A stretch of 20,727 bases of DNA from JAZLFH01 sp045615705 (GCA_045615705.1 JAZLFH010000025.1:1-20727); one strand, 5' to 3'. Shown: positions 8,832 through 15,246, numbered from the stretch's first letter. Numbers and translations are program-made. Notes: generated by a model from the letters alone, not told the origin.

Positions 8832-9640
8832 TGAAAAAAGCAGATTTACACATTCATTCGTATTATTCCGACAGCACGCTTTCACCAAAAGAAATTGCGG
8901 AAAAAGCATCAAAAAGAGGACTTTCTTTAATTTCCGTGTGCGACCACGATTCGATTGATGCGTATCCGGAAATAGAAACGGAGTGCAATAAATTTGGAAT
9001 CGGTGTAGTGCGTGGTGTTGAGATAACTTCGGATTACTTAGGAACTTCCACACATATTTTGGCATATAATTACGATATAAACAGTGCTTTGCTTAAAAAT
9101 TTCTTGGAAGAAAATCGCAAAACGATGGAAGACATAAGCGAGAAACTAATAAAAAAAATGGAAAAAGATTTTTCAACAGTGAGTTTTGAAGATTATCAAA
9201 AATTTGTCAGAAATCCTAAAAACGGCGGTTGGAAAGGTGTAGATTATTTAATTTCCAAAAAGGTTACAGGTCCTTACCCTAAATGTATGGAGTTATATAA
9301 AAGGTACGATTGCGGTTACAAGGGCTTTAAATCCTCAAAAGAAGTAATCAATTTAATTCATAATGCCGGCGGAAAGGCTGTTTTGGCACATATCGGTGTT
9401 ACATTTAAAAGTGATTTTAATAAGCACATGAAAGACTTTTTACAACTCGGAATAGACGGATTTGAATGTTATTATCCCGCTCATTCAAAAGCATTAATCA
9501 ATGAGTGCGTCAATTTTTCAAAAGAAAACAGTTTGCTTATAACCGCAGGAAGCGATGACCACGGAGGCTTTGGCGTAAAAAAATACTCGCCCGAGGCAAG
9601 TAAAATAACTGAAATTCGGATTGAAAATTTAGTAATATAA
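8831..9640 (+). CDS. PHP-domain phosphoesterase (TrpH/YciV-like)
   Basis: This 269-residue polymerase-and-histidinol-phosphatase (PHP) family protein resembles bacterial 3',5'-nucleoside bisphosphate phosphatase/RNase AM (YciV, TrpH). Metal-binding residues visible are His7-x-His9 in DLHIHS, Asp14, CDHDS with His39, Glu64 in RGVEIT, His75, His187 in VLAHIG, and Asp242/His244 in AGSDDHGG. ATG 8831 shares its A with the asnA stop (TGATG). A TTG at 8828 is in frame but less likely. There is no strong Shine-Dalgarno, so translation probably depends on ribosomes finishing asnA. No signal peptide or membrane segment is seen. The exact substrate is not determinable; a nucleotide or short-oligonucleotide phosphatase is most likely from the family. 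Confidence 0.88.
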   Translation: MKKADLHIHSYYSDSTLSPKEIAEKASKRGLSLISVCDHDSIDAYPEIETECNKFGIGVVRGVEITSDYLGTSTHILAYNYDINSALLKNFLEENRKTMEDISEKLIKKMEKDFSTVSFEDYQKFVRNPKNGGWKGVDYLISKKVTGPYPKCMELYKRYDCGYKGFKSSKEVINLIHNAGGKAVLAHIGVTFKSDFNKHMKDFLQLGIDGFECYYPAHSKALINECVNFSKENSLLITAGSDDHGGFGVKKYSPEASKITEIRIENLVI

Positions 9641-9660
9641 AACCCGCTTAGGCGGGTTTT
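9639..9660. terminator. Bidirectional terminator between PHP and LysR genes
   Basis: AAAACCCGC (9639-9647), loop TTAG, GCGGGTTTT (9652-9660): a perfect 9-bp stem. A's on the left and T's on the right give a U-tract in both directions. It touches the stop codons of both converging genes (9638-9640 and 9659-9661). Confidence 0.88.
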
Positions 9661-10603
9661 ATTGTTTGTTTCTGTTTATTGTGAAATCTATAAATGCCTT
9701 TGCGGCTTTACTTGTGTACATATTTTTATTTGTGGCAAAATAAAGAGTCCTATACCCGTTTTCACCGTCTATTCCGTAGTAGAATAAGTTGTCTTTATCA
9801 TCAATTGCTTTTGCTATCCTGTCGGTTATAAATGTTACTCCAAGACCTGAAACAGATGCTTCAAAAGCCGTAACTAACTGGTCTGTTTTTAACAGCACAT
9901 TGGGGATTACTTCTGCCGATTCCAATATGTTTGCCGAGTATTTTCCCATGTTGTTTCCTTCACGCATAAGAATAAACTTTTCGTTTTGTAAACATTTAAT
10001 CAAGTCGTTTGGATTAATATATGGAACATTTCCTCCTGAAATAATCTCATTTCTTCTCATATAGTATTGAGAAAGTTTTTTGTTTACGGAAAAATGCTTT
10101 GGAACGCATAAAAATATTTTTTCCGTAAGTATTGGGTAGGACTCAAAATATGTTGCGTCAAAATCATAATCAACAACAATGTCAAGGTCCCCGTTTAACA
10201 ATTTTTCTTTTAGGGAAGATGAATTTGATTCTACAGCATTTACCGATATTCCGGGGTAAATCTCGGAGAATTTTGATATTGTTCCCAATAAAAAGAAAGA
10301 TGTAACAAAGTGTGCCGCTCCAACAGAAAGATTTCCGCTTTTTAAGTTCTTAATATCATCAAATTTAAGTTGTAAATTTTTCGTCAAGATGCTCATTTGA
10401 TTTAGTGCCTCGATATATAATTCGCCTTCTTTGGTTAACTGTATAGGTGCAGTTGCTCTGTTAAAAAGTGTTACACCTAAATCAGCCTCTAATCTTTTTA
10501 GAGAGGTACTTAGTGCAGGTTGAGACATATAAAGTTTGTTGGCGGCAGCAGTTATTCCGCCTTCTTTGTATATATCAAGAACAAAATCTTTGAAAATTAT
10601 CAT
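9659..10603 (-). CDS. LysR-family transcriptional regulator
   Basis: This 314-residue LysR-type regulator has an N-terminal winged helix-turn-helix at about residues 5-62 (EGGITAAANKLYMSQPALS, then LKRLEADLGVTLFNR and LTKEGELY). A periplasmic-binding-protein-like effector domain follows from about residue 90. ATG 10603 has GAGGT (plus strand ACCTC, 10610-10614) with a 6-base spacer. It is transcribed divergently from the aminotransferase across a 113-base gap holding a shared promoter and a LysR-type box. The usual LysR arrangement therefore suggests it autoregulates and controls the aminotransferase. The effector is unknown; an amino acid or keto acid related to the aminotransferase is a reasonable guess only. 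Confidence 0.92.
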   Translation of the reverse strand: MIIFKDFVLDIYKEGGITAAANKLYMSQPALSTSLKRLEADLGVTLFNRATAPIQLTKEGELYIEALNQMSILTKNLQLKFDDIKNLKSGNLSVGAAHFVTSFFLLGTISKFSEIYPGISVNAVESNSSSLKEKLLNGDLDIVVDYDFDATYFESYPILTEKIFLCVPKHFSVNKKLSQYYMRRNEIISGGNVPYINPNDLIKCLQNEKFILMREGNNMGKYSANILESAEVIPNVLLKTDQLVTAFEASVSGLGVTFITDRIAKAIDDKDNLFYYGIDGENGYRTLYFATNKNMYTSKAAKAFIDFTINRNKQ

Positions 10604-10631
10604 TATTACACCTCAATATAATAATTTTGTT

Positions 10632-10646
10632 ATGCAATACGCACAT
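10632..10646. promoter_or_regulatory. Candidate LysR-type operator box
   Basis: ATGCAATACGCACAT is an interrupted dyad, ATG-N9-CAT, containing the T-N11-A core typical of LysR-type binding sites. It extends to TTATG/CATAA (10630-10648). It is centred about 52 bases upstream of the predicted aminotransferase start point and just downstream of the predicted lysR start point. That placement suits activation of one gene and autorepression of the other. Confidence 0.5.
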
Positions 10647-10655
10647 AATATATAT

Positions 10656-10687
10656 TTGATTATATAATGCTTTTAAATTATAATCAA
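10656..10687. promoter_or_regulatory. Palindromic bidirectional promoter (LysR / aminotransferase)
   Basis: TTGATTATA (10656-10664) and TATAATCAA (10679-10687) are exact reverse complements. On the plus strand they give TTGATT (10656-10661), a 17-base spacer and TATAAT (10679-10684). On the minus strand the same two blocks give TTGATT (10687-10682), 17 bases and TATAAT (10664-10659). The predicted start points are about 10691 (+) and 10652 (-). The two polymerases would compete for the same DNA. Confidence 0.7.
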
Positions 10688-10716
10688 GGTGTTTTTATAA
10701 AAAAGAAGGTGTTTTT

Positions 10717-11922
10717 TTGAAAAATATTTCAGTTGCATGCAGACTTGAAAGCATTTATTCCGGAATTCGCGGAGAACTTTATCAAGAAGCACTCAATATG
10801 CAAAAAAGAGGAGAAAACATACTAAAATTGAATACGGGAAATCCCGGGATTTTCGGATTTGAGATGCCGGATTCAATAAAAGAAGTAATTACTTCAAAAA
10901 TGCTTGATACAGTAAGTTATTGCGATTTTAGAGGAATGAAAGAATCGGTTTGTGCAATTATTGAATATCACAGAGATAACGGAATTGCGAATTTACAAGA
11001 AAATGATATATATATAACAAACGGTGTAAGCGAAGGTGTAACAATGCTTACAACTGCATTGATAAACGAAACAGACGAAATACTTTTGCCTTCACCTTGC
11101 TATTCTTTGTGGTCTAACAGCATAAAAATTGCAGGCGGTATTCCTGTGTATTACAACTGCGACAAGGACACTTGGTTCCCGAACATTGAGGATATTAAAA
11201 GTAAAATTACGGAAAACACAAAAGCAATTCTCGTAATAAACCCAAACAATCCGACAGGTGCTGTTTACAGCAAAAAAGTGTTGAAAGAAATAACCGACAT
11301 TGCGTATGAAAAGAATCTGATCATTCTTTCTGATGAGATATACGATAGGTTGATATATTCGGATGCAGAAATGATATCTGTTGCATCTTTAGCACATAAG
11401 GAGACACTTTGCGTTACTTTTAACGGACTTTCAAAATCGCACAATATATGCGGATTAAGATGCGGGTGGATGACTTTGTCAGGCGATGAACTCAAAAAGA
11501 GCGTGCTCAGAGCAGCGATAGACAAATTAGCATCTATGAGGCTTTGTGCAAATTCTTTGACGAATTTAATTATTCCCGTTGCATTAAAGGACAATGTAAC
11601 TCCGAAAAATGCAGTTTCTTTTGGCGGAAAACTTTTTAACAGAAGAGAAGCAGCATTAGACGAACTTTCCAAATGTAAAAATATTTCATACGAAAAAAAT
11701 AATGGTGCTTTTTACATATTTCCGAGTGTTAAATCAAATATTAAAGATGATAAAAAAATGTGTCTTGACCTTCTGCACAGCAAAAAAATCTTGGTAATGC
11801 CCGGGAGTTGTTTTGAATACAAGGAACAAAACCGAATAAGAATCGTTATGCTTCCCGATGAAGAACTTATCAGAAAAGCATTGAGAGATATAGACTCATT
11901 TTTAGAAAATTATAAGCAATAA
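10717..11922 (+). CDS. Class I/II aminotransferase (AlaT-like)
   Basis: This 401-residue PLP-dependent fold-type-I aminotransferase resembles alanine/aspartate-type enzymes. The N-terminus has the AlaT-like pattern YSGIRGELYQEA, then ILKLNTGNPGIFGFEMPD. NPNNPTGAVYS and LSDEIYDRLIY follow, and the PLP lysine is Lys240 in NGLSKSHNICGLRCGWM. RIRIVMLPDEELI near the end carries the substrate carboxylate arginine. The start is TTG 10717 with AGAAGGTG 5 bases upstream. No in-frame ATG lies near enough to keep the conserved N-terminus. It is controlled from the shared divergent promoter and ends in a strong hairpin terminator. Amino-donor specificity cannot be assigned from sequence; alanine-pyruvate exchange is the best family guess. 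Confidence 0.9.
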   Translation: MKNISVACRLESIYSGIRGELYQEALNMQKRGENILKLNTGNPGIFGFEMPDSIKEVITSKMLDTVSYCDFRGMKESVCAIIEYHRDNGIANLQENDIYITNGVSEGVTMLTTALINETDEILLPSPCYSLWSNSIKIAGGIPVYYNCDKDTWFPNIEDIKSKITENTKAILVINPNNPTGAVYSKKVLKEITDIAYEKNLIILSDEIYDRLIYSDAEMISVASLAHKETLCVTFNGLSKSHNICGLRCGWMTLSGDELKKSVLRAAIDKLASMRLCANSLTNLIIPVALKDNVTPKNAVSFGGKLFNRREAALDELSKCKNISYEKNNGAFYIFPSVKSNIKDDKKMCLDLLHSKKILVMPGSCFEYKEQNRIRIVMLPDEELIRKALRDIDSFLENYKQ

Positions 11923-11959
11923 AAGTGGGTGTCGCAAAATGCGACACCCACTTTTTTTT
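11921..11959. terminator. Bidirectional terminator between aminotransferase and DeoR genes
   Basis: AAAAGTGGGTGTCGC (11921-11935) pairs perfectly with GCGACACCCACTTTT (11941-11955) around an AAAAT loop, followed by more T's. The 11-bp GC-containing stem with flanking A and T tracts would stop transcription from both converging genes. The aminotransferase stop overlaps its left edge, and the deoR-type gene ends at 11958. Confidence 0.93.
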
Positions 11960-12719
11960 ACGAAAGAACTACTGTTTTGCCTATTGATTCAAATTGCTTT
12001 ATTATGTCTTTTTGAATTTTTGAATTTGTAACTATCATATCAATCTCATCAATATCGCAAATCTTTGCAAATGCTTTTCGTGAAAATTTTGTTAAATCAG
12101 TAGCAATTATTTTTGTGTCTGCACAAGAAAGCATTGACTTATCCACAGATGTTTCTTTATCGTAATATGTTGTTAATCCGTAATTTAAGTCCACACCGTC
12201 TACAGACAGAATCAGTTTATCCGCATGATAACTTTCTATCTGTGTTACAGCATCGCTGCCGTAGGTAAACTGATATTTATTATTTACAGAACCGCCGATT
12301 AAAACAACATTAAAATTGGGATTGCTGGAAGCTTCCAAGGCGATAGAAATTGAATTTGTAACAATATTCAGATTATAATTATAGGGGAGAGCCCTAAAAA
12401 CCAAAAGGGTGGTTGTTCCCGAATTGAGCATTATGGTTTCGTTGGGAGAAACCATTTCCGAAACTTTTTTTGCAATGCTTAATTTTTCCTCTTGGTTGGT
12501 TTCAAGCCTCTGTGATAAATTCATACTGTAATACGGTCTGTATGAACTTACGGCACCGCCATGTACACGCGACAAAAGACCTTTTGACTCCATGTCCGAA
12601 AGGTAGTTACGGATAGTTACTTCGGAAGTGTCAAACATCTCAGACAGCAAAGAAACCTTAACAATTCCATCTCTTTTTAATAGTTTTAATATTTCACTTT
12701 TCTTTTCATCTGTAGTCAT
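11958..12719 (-). CDS. DeoR/GlpR-family transcriptional regulator
   Basis: This 253-residue repressor has an N-terminal DeoR winged helix (about residues 3-57: KKSEILKLLKRDGIVKVS, then TSEVTIRNYLSDMESKGLLSRVHGG). A C-terminal DeoRC sensor domain of the ribose-5-phosphate-isomerase-like fold follows, with MLNSGTTTL, IVTNSISIALE, LIGGSVNNKYQF and SVDGVDLNYGLT. I chose ATG 12719 (MTTDEKK), where the family sequence begins. An in-frame GTG at 12740 is possible, but lacks its own Shine-Dalgarno and would add seven atypical residues. DeoR-family proteins usually sense sugar phosphates. The gene lies 56 bases downstream of the SGNH hydrolase on the same strand, so the two probably form an operon and the regulator may control it. 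Confidence 0.92.
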   Translation of the reverse strand: MTTDEKKSEILKLLKRDGIVKVSLLSEMFDTSEVTIRNYLSDMESKGLLSRVHGGAVSSYRPYYSMNLSQRLETNQEEKLSIAKKVSEMVSPNETIMLNSGTTTLLVFRALPYNYNLNIVTNSISIALEASSNPNFNVVLIGGSVNNKYQFTYGSDAVTQIESYHADKLILSVDGVDLNYGLTTYYDKETSVDKSMLSCADTKIIATDLTKFSRKAFAKICDIDEIDMIVTNSKIQKDIIKQFESIGKTVVLS

Positions 12720-12775
12720 GATGAACTCAACAAACCTCACATATAAAATTAATTATGCAATTTGAAAACAATTTT

Positions 12776-13432
12776 TTACAAAATGTTGTTTTCAAGATAT
12801 TGTTTTAACATGCTTGCAATTTTCTCATGCCCTAAATCGTTTGGATGCAAGCCATCTGCAAAGTACAGTTTATTTTGTGCTTCAACATTTGGTTGCATAC
12901 CGCTCACACTAAACAAATCAAAGACAGGGATTGAGTATTTGTCGGCTTTTGTCCGAATGATATCAACATATTCTTTCAAGATTTTTCTTTCTAATCCGAT
13001 TTTGTTTATCAAAGTATCTTCTCCGGTTCTGTGAAGCGGAGTCATAAATACAATCGGCTTTAACGGGTATTTTTCTATTAAAATTTTCATTAAATGGTCG
13101 CACGAACCACAAAAAGTATCCGGTTTGACATCATTTATCTCGCCAAACGGGGCATCGCCATGACCGAAATCGTTTGTACCGCCGAAAACTACAATCAAAT
13201 CAACATCTTGTTCCATCAACGGAACACGGGAAATAAAATCCTCATCATATCTAGGATCTTCCGATGGACTTTTTTGCGGTGCAAATCTTGTTCCGCCTAT
13301 TCCGTAATTTATTACGGTACTGCCTGTTATTCTTTTAAAAACTTCGACAAATGTTTTGTCTTTGGAAGACGCACAAAAGCCTTCCGTTATACTGTCGCCC
13401 AAAAAGGCAACTGTCTTACCTTTAAGATCCAT
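12776..13432 (-). CDS. SGNH/GDSL hydrolase (cytoplasmic esterase)
   Basis: This 218-residue SGNH-fold hydrolase has all four signature blocks. Block I is FLGDSITEG with nucleophile Ser14, block II is NYGIGGTR with Gly46, block III is GGTNDFGHG with Asn87, and block V is DGLHPNDLGH with Asp193 and His196. There is no signal peptide, so it acts in the cytoplasm on an imported or internally made ester such as an acetylated sugar. The substrate itself is not identifiable. ATG 13432 has AAAGGAGC just upstream and a near-consensus promoter (13506-13534). It is first in an operon with the DeoR-family regulator, which hints at a sugar-linked role. Confidence 0.9.
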   Translation of the reverse strand: MDLKGKTVAFLGDSITEGFCASSKDKTFVEVFKRITGSTVINYGIGGTRFAPQKSPSEDPRYDEDFISRVPLMEQDVDLIVVFGGTNDFGHGDAPFGEINDVKPDTFCGSCDHLMKILIEKYPLKPIVFMTPLHRTGEDTLINKIGLERKILKEYVDIIRTKADKYSIPVFDLFSVSGMQPNVEAQNKLYFADGLHPNDLGHEKIASMLKQYLENNIL

Positions 13433-13505
13433 AATACTGCTCCTTTAACAAGTCGGATTTTATAAAAACATTATTTTGAATTTATTAATATGACAAACTA
13501 CTCGT

Positions 13506-13534
13506 AATATATACTACTTTGTATTCTTTGTCAA
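13506..13534 (-). promoter_or_regulatory. Sigma-A promoter of the SGNH hydrolase-deoR operon
   Basis: On the minus strand TTGACA (13534-13529), a 17-base spacer and TATATT (13511-13506). Transcription would begin near 13499, leaving about 67 bases of AT-rich leader that could hold a DeoR-type operator, though no clear repeat stands out there. Confidence 0.8.
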
Positions 13535-13675
13535 GTATTCATTTTCAAAGTAAAGCCAACAAAAAAATCTCCTATTCTAAGCGTTTTTGGATGGAATGGA
13601 GTAATAATATTTTTGGCATTTATAGTTGCGGTAGGATTTGGACTTGGTTGTTTTAGTAAGAATACTGAGAGTTAA
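13508..13675 (+). pseudogene. Possible remnant of a small membrane protein gene
   Basis: This 55-codon open stretch ending in TAA at 13673-13675 has no ATG, GTG or TTG before codon 36. It encodes a basic segment (KVKPTKKSPILSVFGWNG), then a single hydrophobic helix of about 20 residues rich in Ile, Val, Phe and Gly, and a short polar tail CFSKNTES. That is the topology of a tail-anchored or single-pass peptide. It lies in the 383-base gap 13433-13815 and runs antisense to the SGNH promoter. It could be a decayed gene, a gene with a rare ATT start (13541), or chance. Otherwise the gap holds that promoter, a 7-bp hairpin (AATTATC-CGTGC-GATAATT, 13702-13720) and the aldolase terminator. Confidence 0.25.
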
Positions 13676-13745
13676 AATGTAAAAATTGTATGATTTTAAA
13701 GAAATTATCCGTGCGATAATTACAGTATCATAGAAATATAAAATT

Positions 13746-13780
13746 AAAGAGTTCGATTTTTTATCGAACTCTTTCATTTT
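13746..13780 (-). terminator. Terminator downstream of the aldolase-VOC gene
   Basis: AAAGAGTTCGAT (13746-13757) pairs perfectly with ATCGAACTCTTT (13763-13774) around a five-base loop. It lies about 40 bases after the aldolase stop on the minus strand, followed in that direction by a U-rich tract (TTTAATTTTATATTT). A CATTTTTT on the other side would allow plus-strand termination as well. Confidence 0.82.
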
Positions 13781-13815
13781 TTGTAAGTATTAGATTTTGA
13801 TGCTTATTATTAAAT

Positions 13816-14760
13816 TTATGCTTGAACAATATGAACGGCAAAGCCGGCAATTTCTTCTTTTAAGTATATTGCGGTTTTTTGACCTTTTGCGTTTGTTTTA
13901 AGCGTAGATTCGTCAAAAATATCGCCAAGGTAATACATCGCTCTTTCAAGAGAGTTTGTACGAATTGCAATGTGTCCGTTCTTGCCAAGGTATGGAGATT
14001 TCATTGCTTCGATATATGTTGAAGCAAAAACACTTGAATTTCCTTCTTTAACAGTAAATCCAAAAATCTTTTCAAAGAACTTTGCGGCTTTCATTGCCTC
14101 GTCCGCATTCTCCGTATTGATACCAATGTGGGCAAGTTCAAAGCCAAGCATCAGCTGAACTGCCGATTTTGTGATTTCTGTAATCTTGTCCCATTCACCG
14201 TTATTTATGTAGTCTGCCTTTACCATAAAACTTCCGCCGCACGCTGCTATGCGAGGGAAGGAAAGGTATTCGTTAAGGTTTTTAAGATCTACGCCACCCG
14301 TAGGAATAAACTTAACAGTGGTGTACGGAGCACAGAGTGCCTTAATCTTGGGAAGTCCACCGGACTCACCGGCCGGGAAAAACTTAACTGTATCAAGACC
14401 CATTTCTAACGCTGCTTCAACTTCCGTAGGTGTTGTACAACCGGGAAATACCGGAATATTATTATCAATGCACCACTTAACAACTTTTGCATTAAATCCG
14501 GGACTAACAATAAATTTAGCACCGCAATTAACTGCTTTTTGAGCCTGCTCAACACTAAGAACCGTACCTGCACCTACGAGCATCTCGGGGAATGCGTCTG
14601 AAATAGTTTTAATAGCATCGGGTGCGGCACTTGTACGAAATGTTACTTCCGCAACGGGAAGTCCGCCGTCAATGAGAGCCTTTGCAAGTGGCTTTGCATT
14701 CTTTGCATCATCAATTTTAACAACCGGAATAATTCCTAATTTACTTAATGTATCCTTCAT
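13816..14760 (-). CDS. KDPG/KHG aldolase fused to a C-terminal VOC domain
   Basis: The 314-residue protein has two domains. Residues 1 to about 205 are a class I 2-keto-3-deoxy-6-phosphogluconate/4-hydroxy-2-oxoglutarate aldolase (Eda-like): IIPVVKIDD, the catalytic Glu38 in VAEVTFRT, VGAGTVL, SPGFN, PGCTTPTE, the Schiff-base Lys near 126 in TVKFFPAG, and IPTGGV. From about 207 a vicinal oxygen chelate (glyoxalase-like) domain begins with FELAHIGINTENADEA and continues through FGFTVKEGNSSVF, GHIAIRTNSLERAMYYL and AIYLKEEIAGFAVHIVQA. Stand-alone aldolases end near 205-215 residues. ATG 14760 has AAAGGAG upstream; the frame's earlier ATG lacks a ribosome-binding site. It has its own extended -10 promoter and terminator. 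The aldolase role is confident; the VOC role is unknown, perhaps substrate handling or metal binding. Confidence 0.9.
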   Translation of the reverse strand: MKDTLSKLGIIPVVKIDDAKNAKPLAKALIDGGLPVAEVTFRTSAAPDAIKTISDAFPEMLVGAGTVLSVEQAQKAVNCGAKFIVSPGFNAKVVKWCIDNNIPVFPGCTTPTEVEAALEMGLDTVKFFPAGESGGLPKIKALCAPYTTVKFIPTGGVDLKNLNEYLSFPRIAACGGSFMVKADYINNGEWDKITEITKSAVQLMLGFELAHIGINTENADEAMKAAKFFEKIFGFTVKEGNSSVFASTYIEAMKSPYLGKNGHIAIRTNSLERAMYYLGDIFDESTLKTNAKGQKTAIYLKEEIAGFAVHIVQA

Positions 14761-14790
14761 TATAAAAACTCCTTTCAAATCTTTCCACTT

Positions 14791-14799
14791 ATTATAGCA
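14791..14799 (-). promoter_or_regulatory. Extended -10 promoter of the aldolase-VOC gene
   Basis: On the minus strand TGC-TATAAT (14799-14791), with a poor -35 region lying in the T-rich tail of the rpmE terminator. The extended TG probably compensates. The start point would be near 14784, 24 bases before ATG 14760. Confidence 0.65.
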
Positions 14800-14809
14800 C
14801 AAAATAATT

Positions 14810-14847
14810 AAAAAGAAAAGAAAAAATCCGCAAAAGCAGATTTTTTT
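14810..14847 (-). terminator. Terminator of rpmE
   Basis: In the minus-strand RNA, AAAAUCUGC and GCGGAUUUU pair around UUUU with one U-G wobble (plus positions 14821-14846), followed by a U-rich run. On the plus strand the wobble becomes an A-C mismatch, so it is oriented for leftward transcription and lies just after the rpmE stop. Confidence 0.8.
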
Positions 14848-14853
14848 CTCAAA

Positions 14854-15057
14854 TTAGTCTTCGATATTGAATTTCTTTCTGAATTTTTCTACTCTGCCAC
14901 CGGTATCAACTAACTTTTGTTTACCGGTAAAGAATGGATGACACTTTGCACAAATTTCAACATTAATATCTTTTTTTGTTGAACCTGTTGCAATAACATT
15001 TCCGCAAGCACACTTAATGGTGGTCTGTTCGTACTGTGGATGGATACCCTCTTTCAT
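14854..15057 (-). CDS. rpmE: 50S ribosomal protein L31 (zinc type)
   Basis: This 67-residue ribosomal protein bL31 bridges the large and small subunits. It keeps all four zinc-binding cysteines (Cys16 and Cys18 in CACG, Cys36 and Cys39 in CAKC), so it is the C+ form that needs zinc rather than the zinc-free paralogue. Family hallmarks include MKEGIHPQY, HPFFTGKQKLVDTGGRVEKF and a lysine-rich tail. ATG 15057 has AGAGGTGA upstream. It is a single-gene unit with its own promoter (15116-15144) and terminator, divergent from the branched-chain aminotransferase gene. Confidence 0.97.
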   Translation of the reverse strand: MKEGIHPQYEQTTIKCACGNVIATGSTKKDINVEICAKCHPFFTGKQKLVDTGGRVEKFRKKFNIED

Positions 15058-15115
15058 TATGGTTCACCTCTTTCAAATATATATAAAATTATTATCAACA
15101 ATCCAAGCAGAAAGC

Positions 15116-15144
15116 ATTATAGCACAGTTAAATGCTTAATGCAA
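15116..15144 (-). promoter_or_regulatory. Promoter of rpmE with an overlapping inverted repeat
   Basis: On the minus strand TTGCAT (15144-15139), a 17-base spacer and TATAAT (15121-15116), the last with an extended TGC. An inverted repeat, AAATGCTT (15130-15137) and AAGCATTT (15143-15150), overlaps the -35. It could be an operator. On the plus strand it is followed by T's and resembles a weak terminator. The leader to ATG 15057 is about 50 bases. Confidence 0.65.
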
Positions 15145-15186
15145 GCATTTTTTATCAATAACGCGAAAATTTATTTAAAAAACTAC

Positions 15187-15215
15187 TTGCTTTTTGTTGG
15201 AAAAAGTAGCATAAT
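15187..15215 (+). promoter_or_regulatory. Promoter of the branched-chain aminotransferase gene
   Basis: TTGCTT (15187-15192), a 17-base spacer and CATAAT (15210-15215), with a start point near 15222, about 25 bases before ATG 15247. An inverted repeat CTACTT (15183-15188) / AAGTAG (15204-15209) spans the -35 and the spacer up to the -10 and could be a repressor site. No T-box or attenuator fits in so short a leader. Confidence 0.6.
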
Positions 15216-15246
15216 ACAGTTATATATCAATAAAGGAAGTGCAGAA

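Noticed and set aside
10686..10716. Direct repeat AAGGTGTTTTT at 10686-10696 and 10706-10716, exactly 20 bases apart
   Set aside because: The second copy is explained by the ribosome-binding site and T-run before the TTG start. The first lies at the predicted transcription start and is low complexity, so chance duplication is the simplest account.
12741..12775. Possible separate promoter for the DeoR-type gene (TTGTTT and TTTTAT on the minus strand)
   Set aside because: The match is weak in very AT-rich DNA, and cotranscription with the SGNH hydrolase explains expression.
13702..13720. Hairpin AATTATC-CGTGC-GATAATT as a second terminator
   Set aside because: The 7-bp AT-rich stem has no T-run on either side, and the nearby stem at 13746-13774 is a better terminator.
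13577..13777. 66-codon minus-strand open frame
   Set aside because: It begins within the aldolase terminator hairpin, has no ribosome-binding site, and is Lys/Tyr/Ile-rich as expected of translated AT-rich non-coding DNA.
15040..15246. Upstream in-frame extension of the branched-chain aminotransferase
   Set aside because: It covers the divergent promoters and the antisense rpmE leader. The family N-terminus and a good ribosome-binding site both point to ATG 15247.
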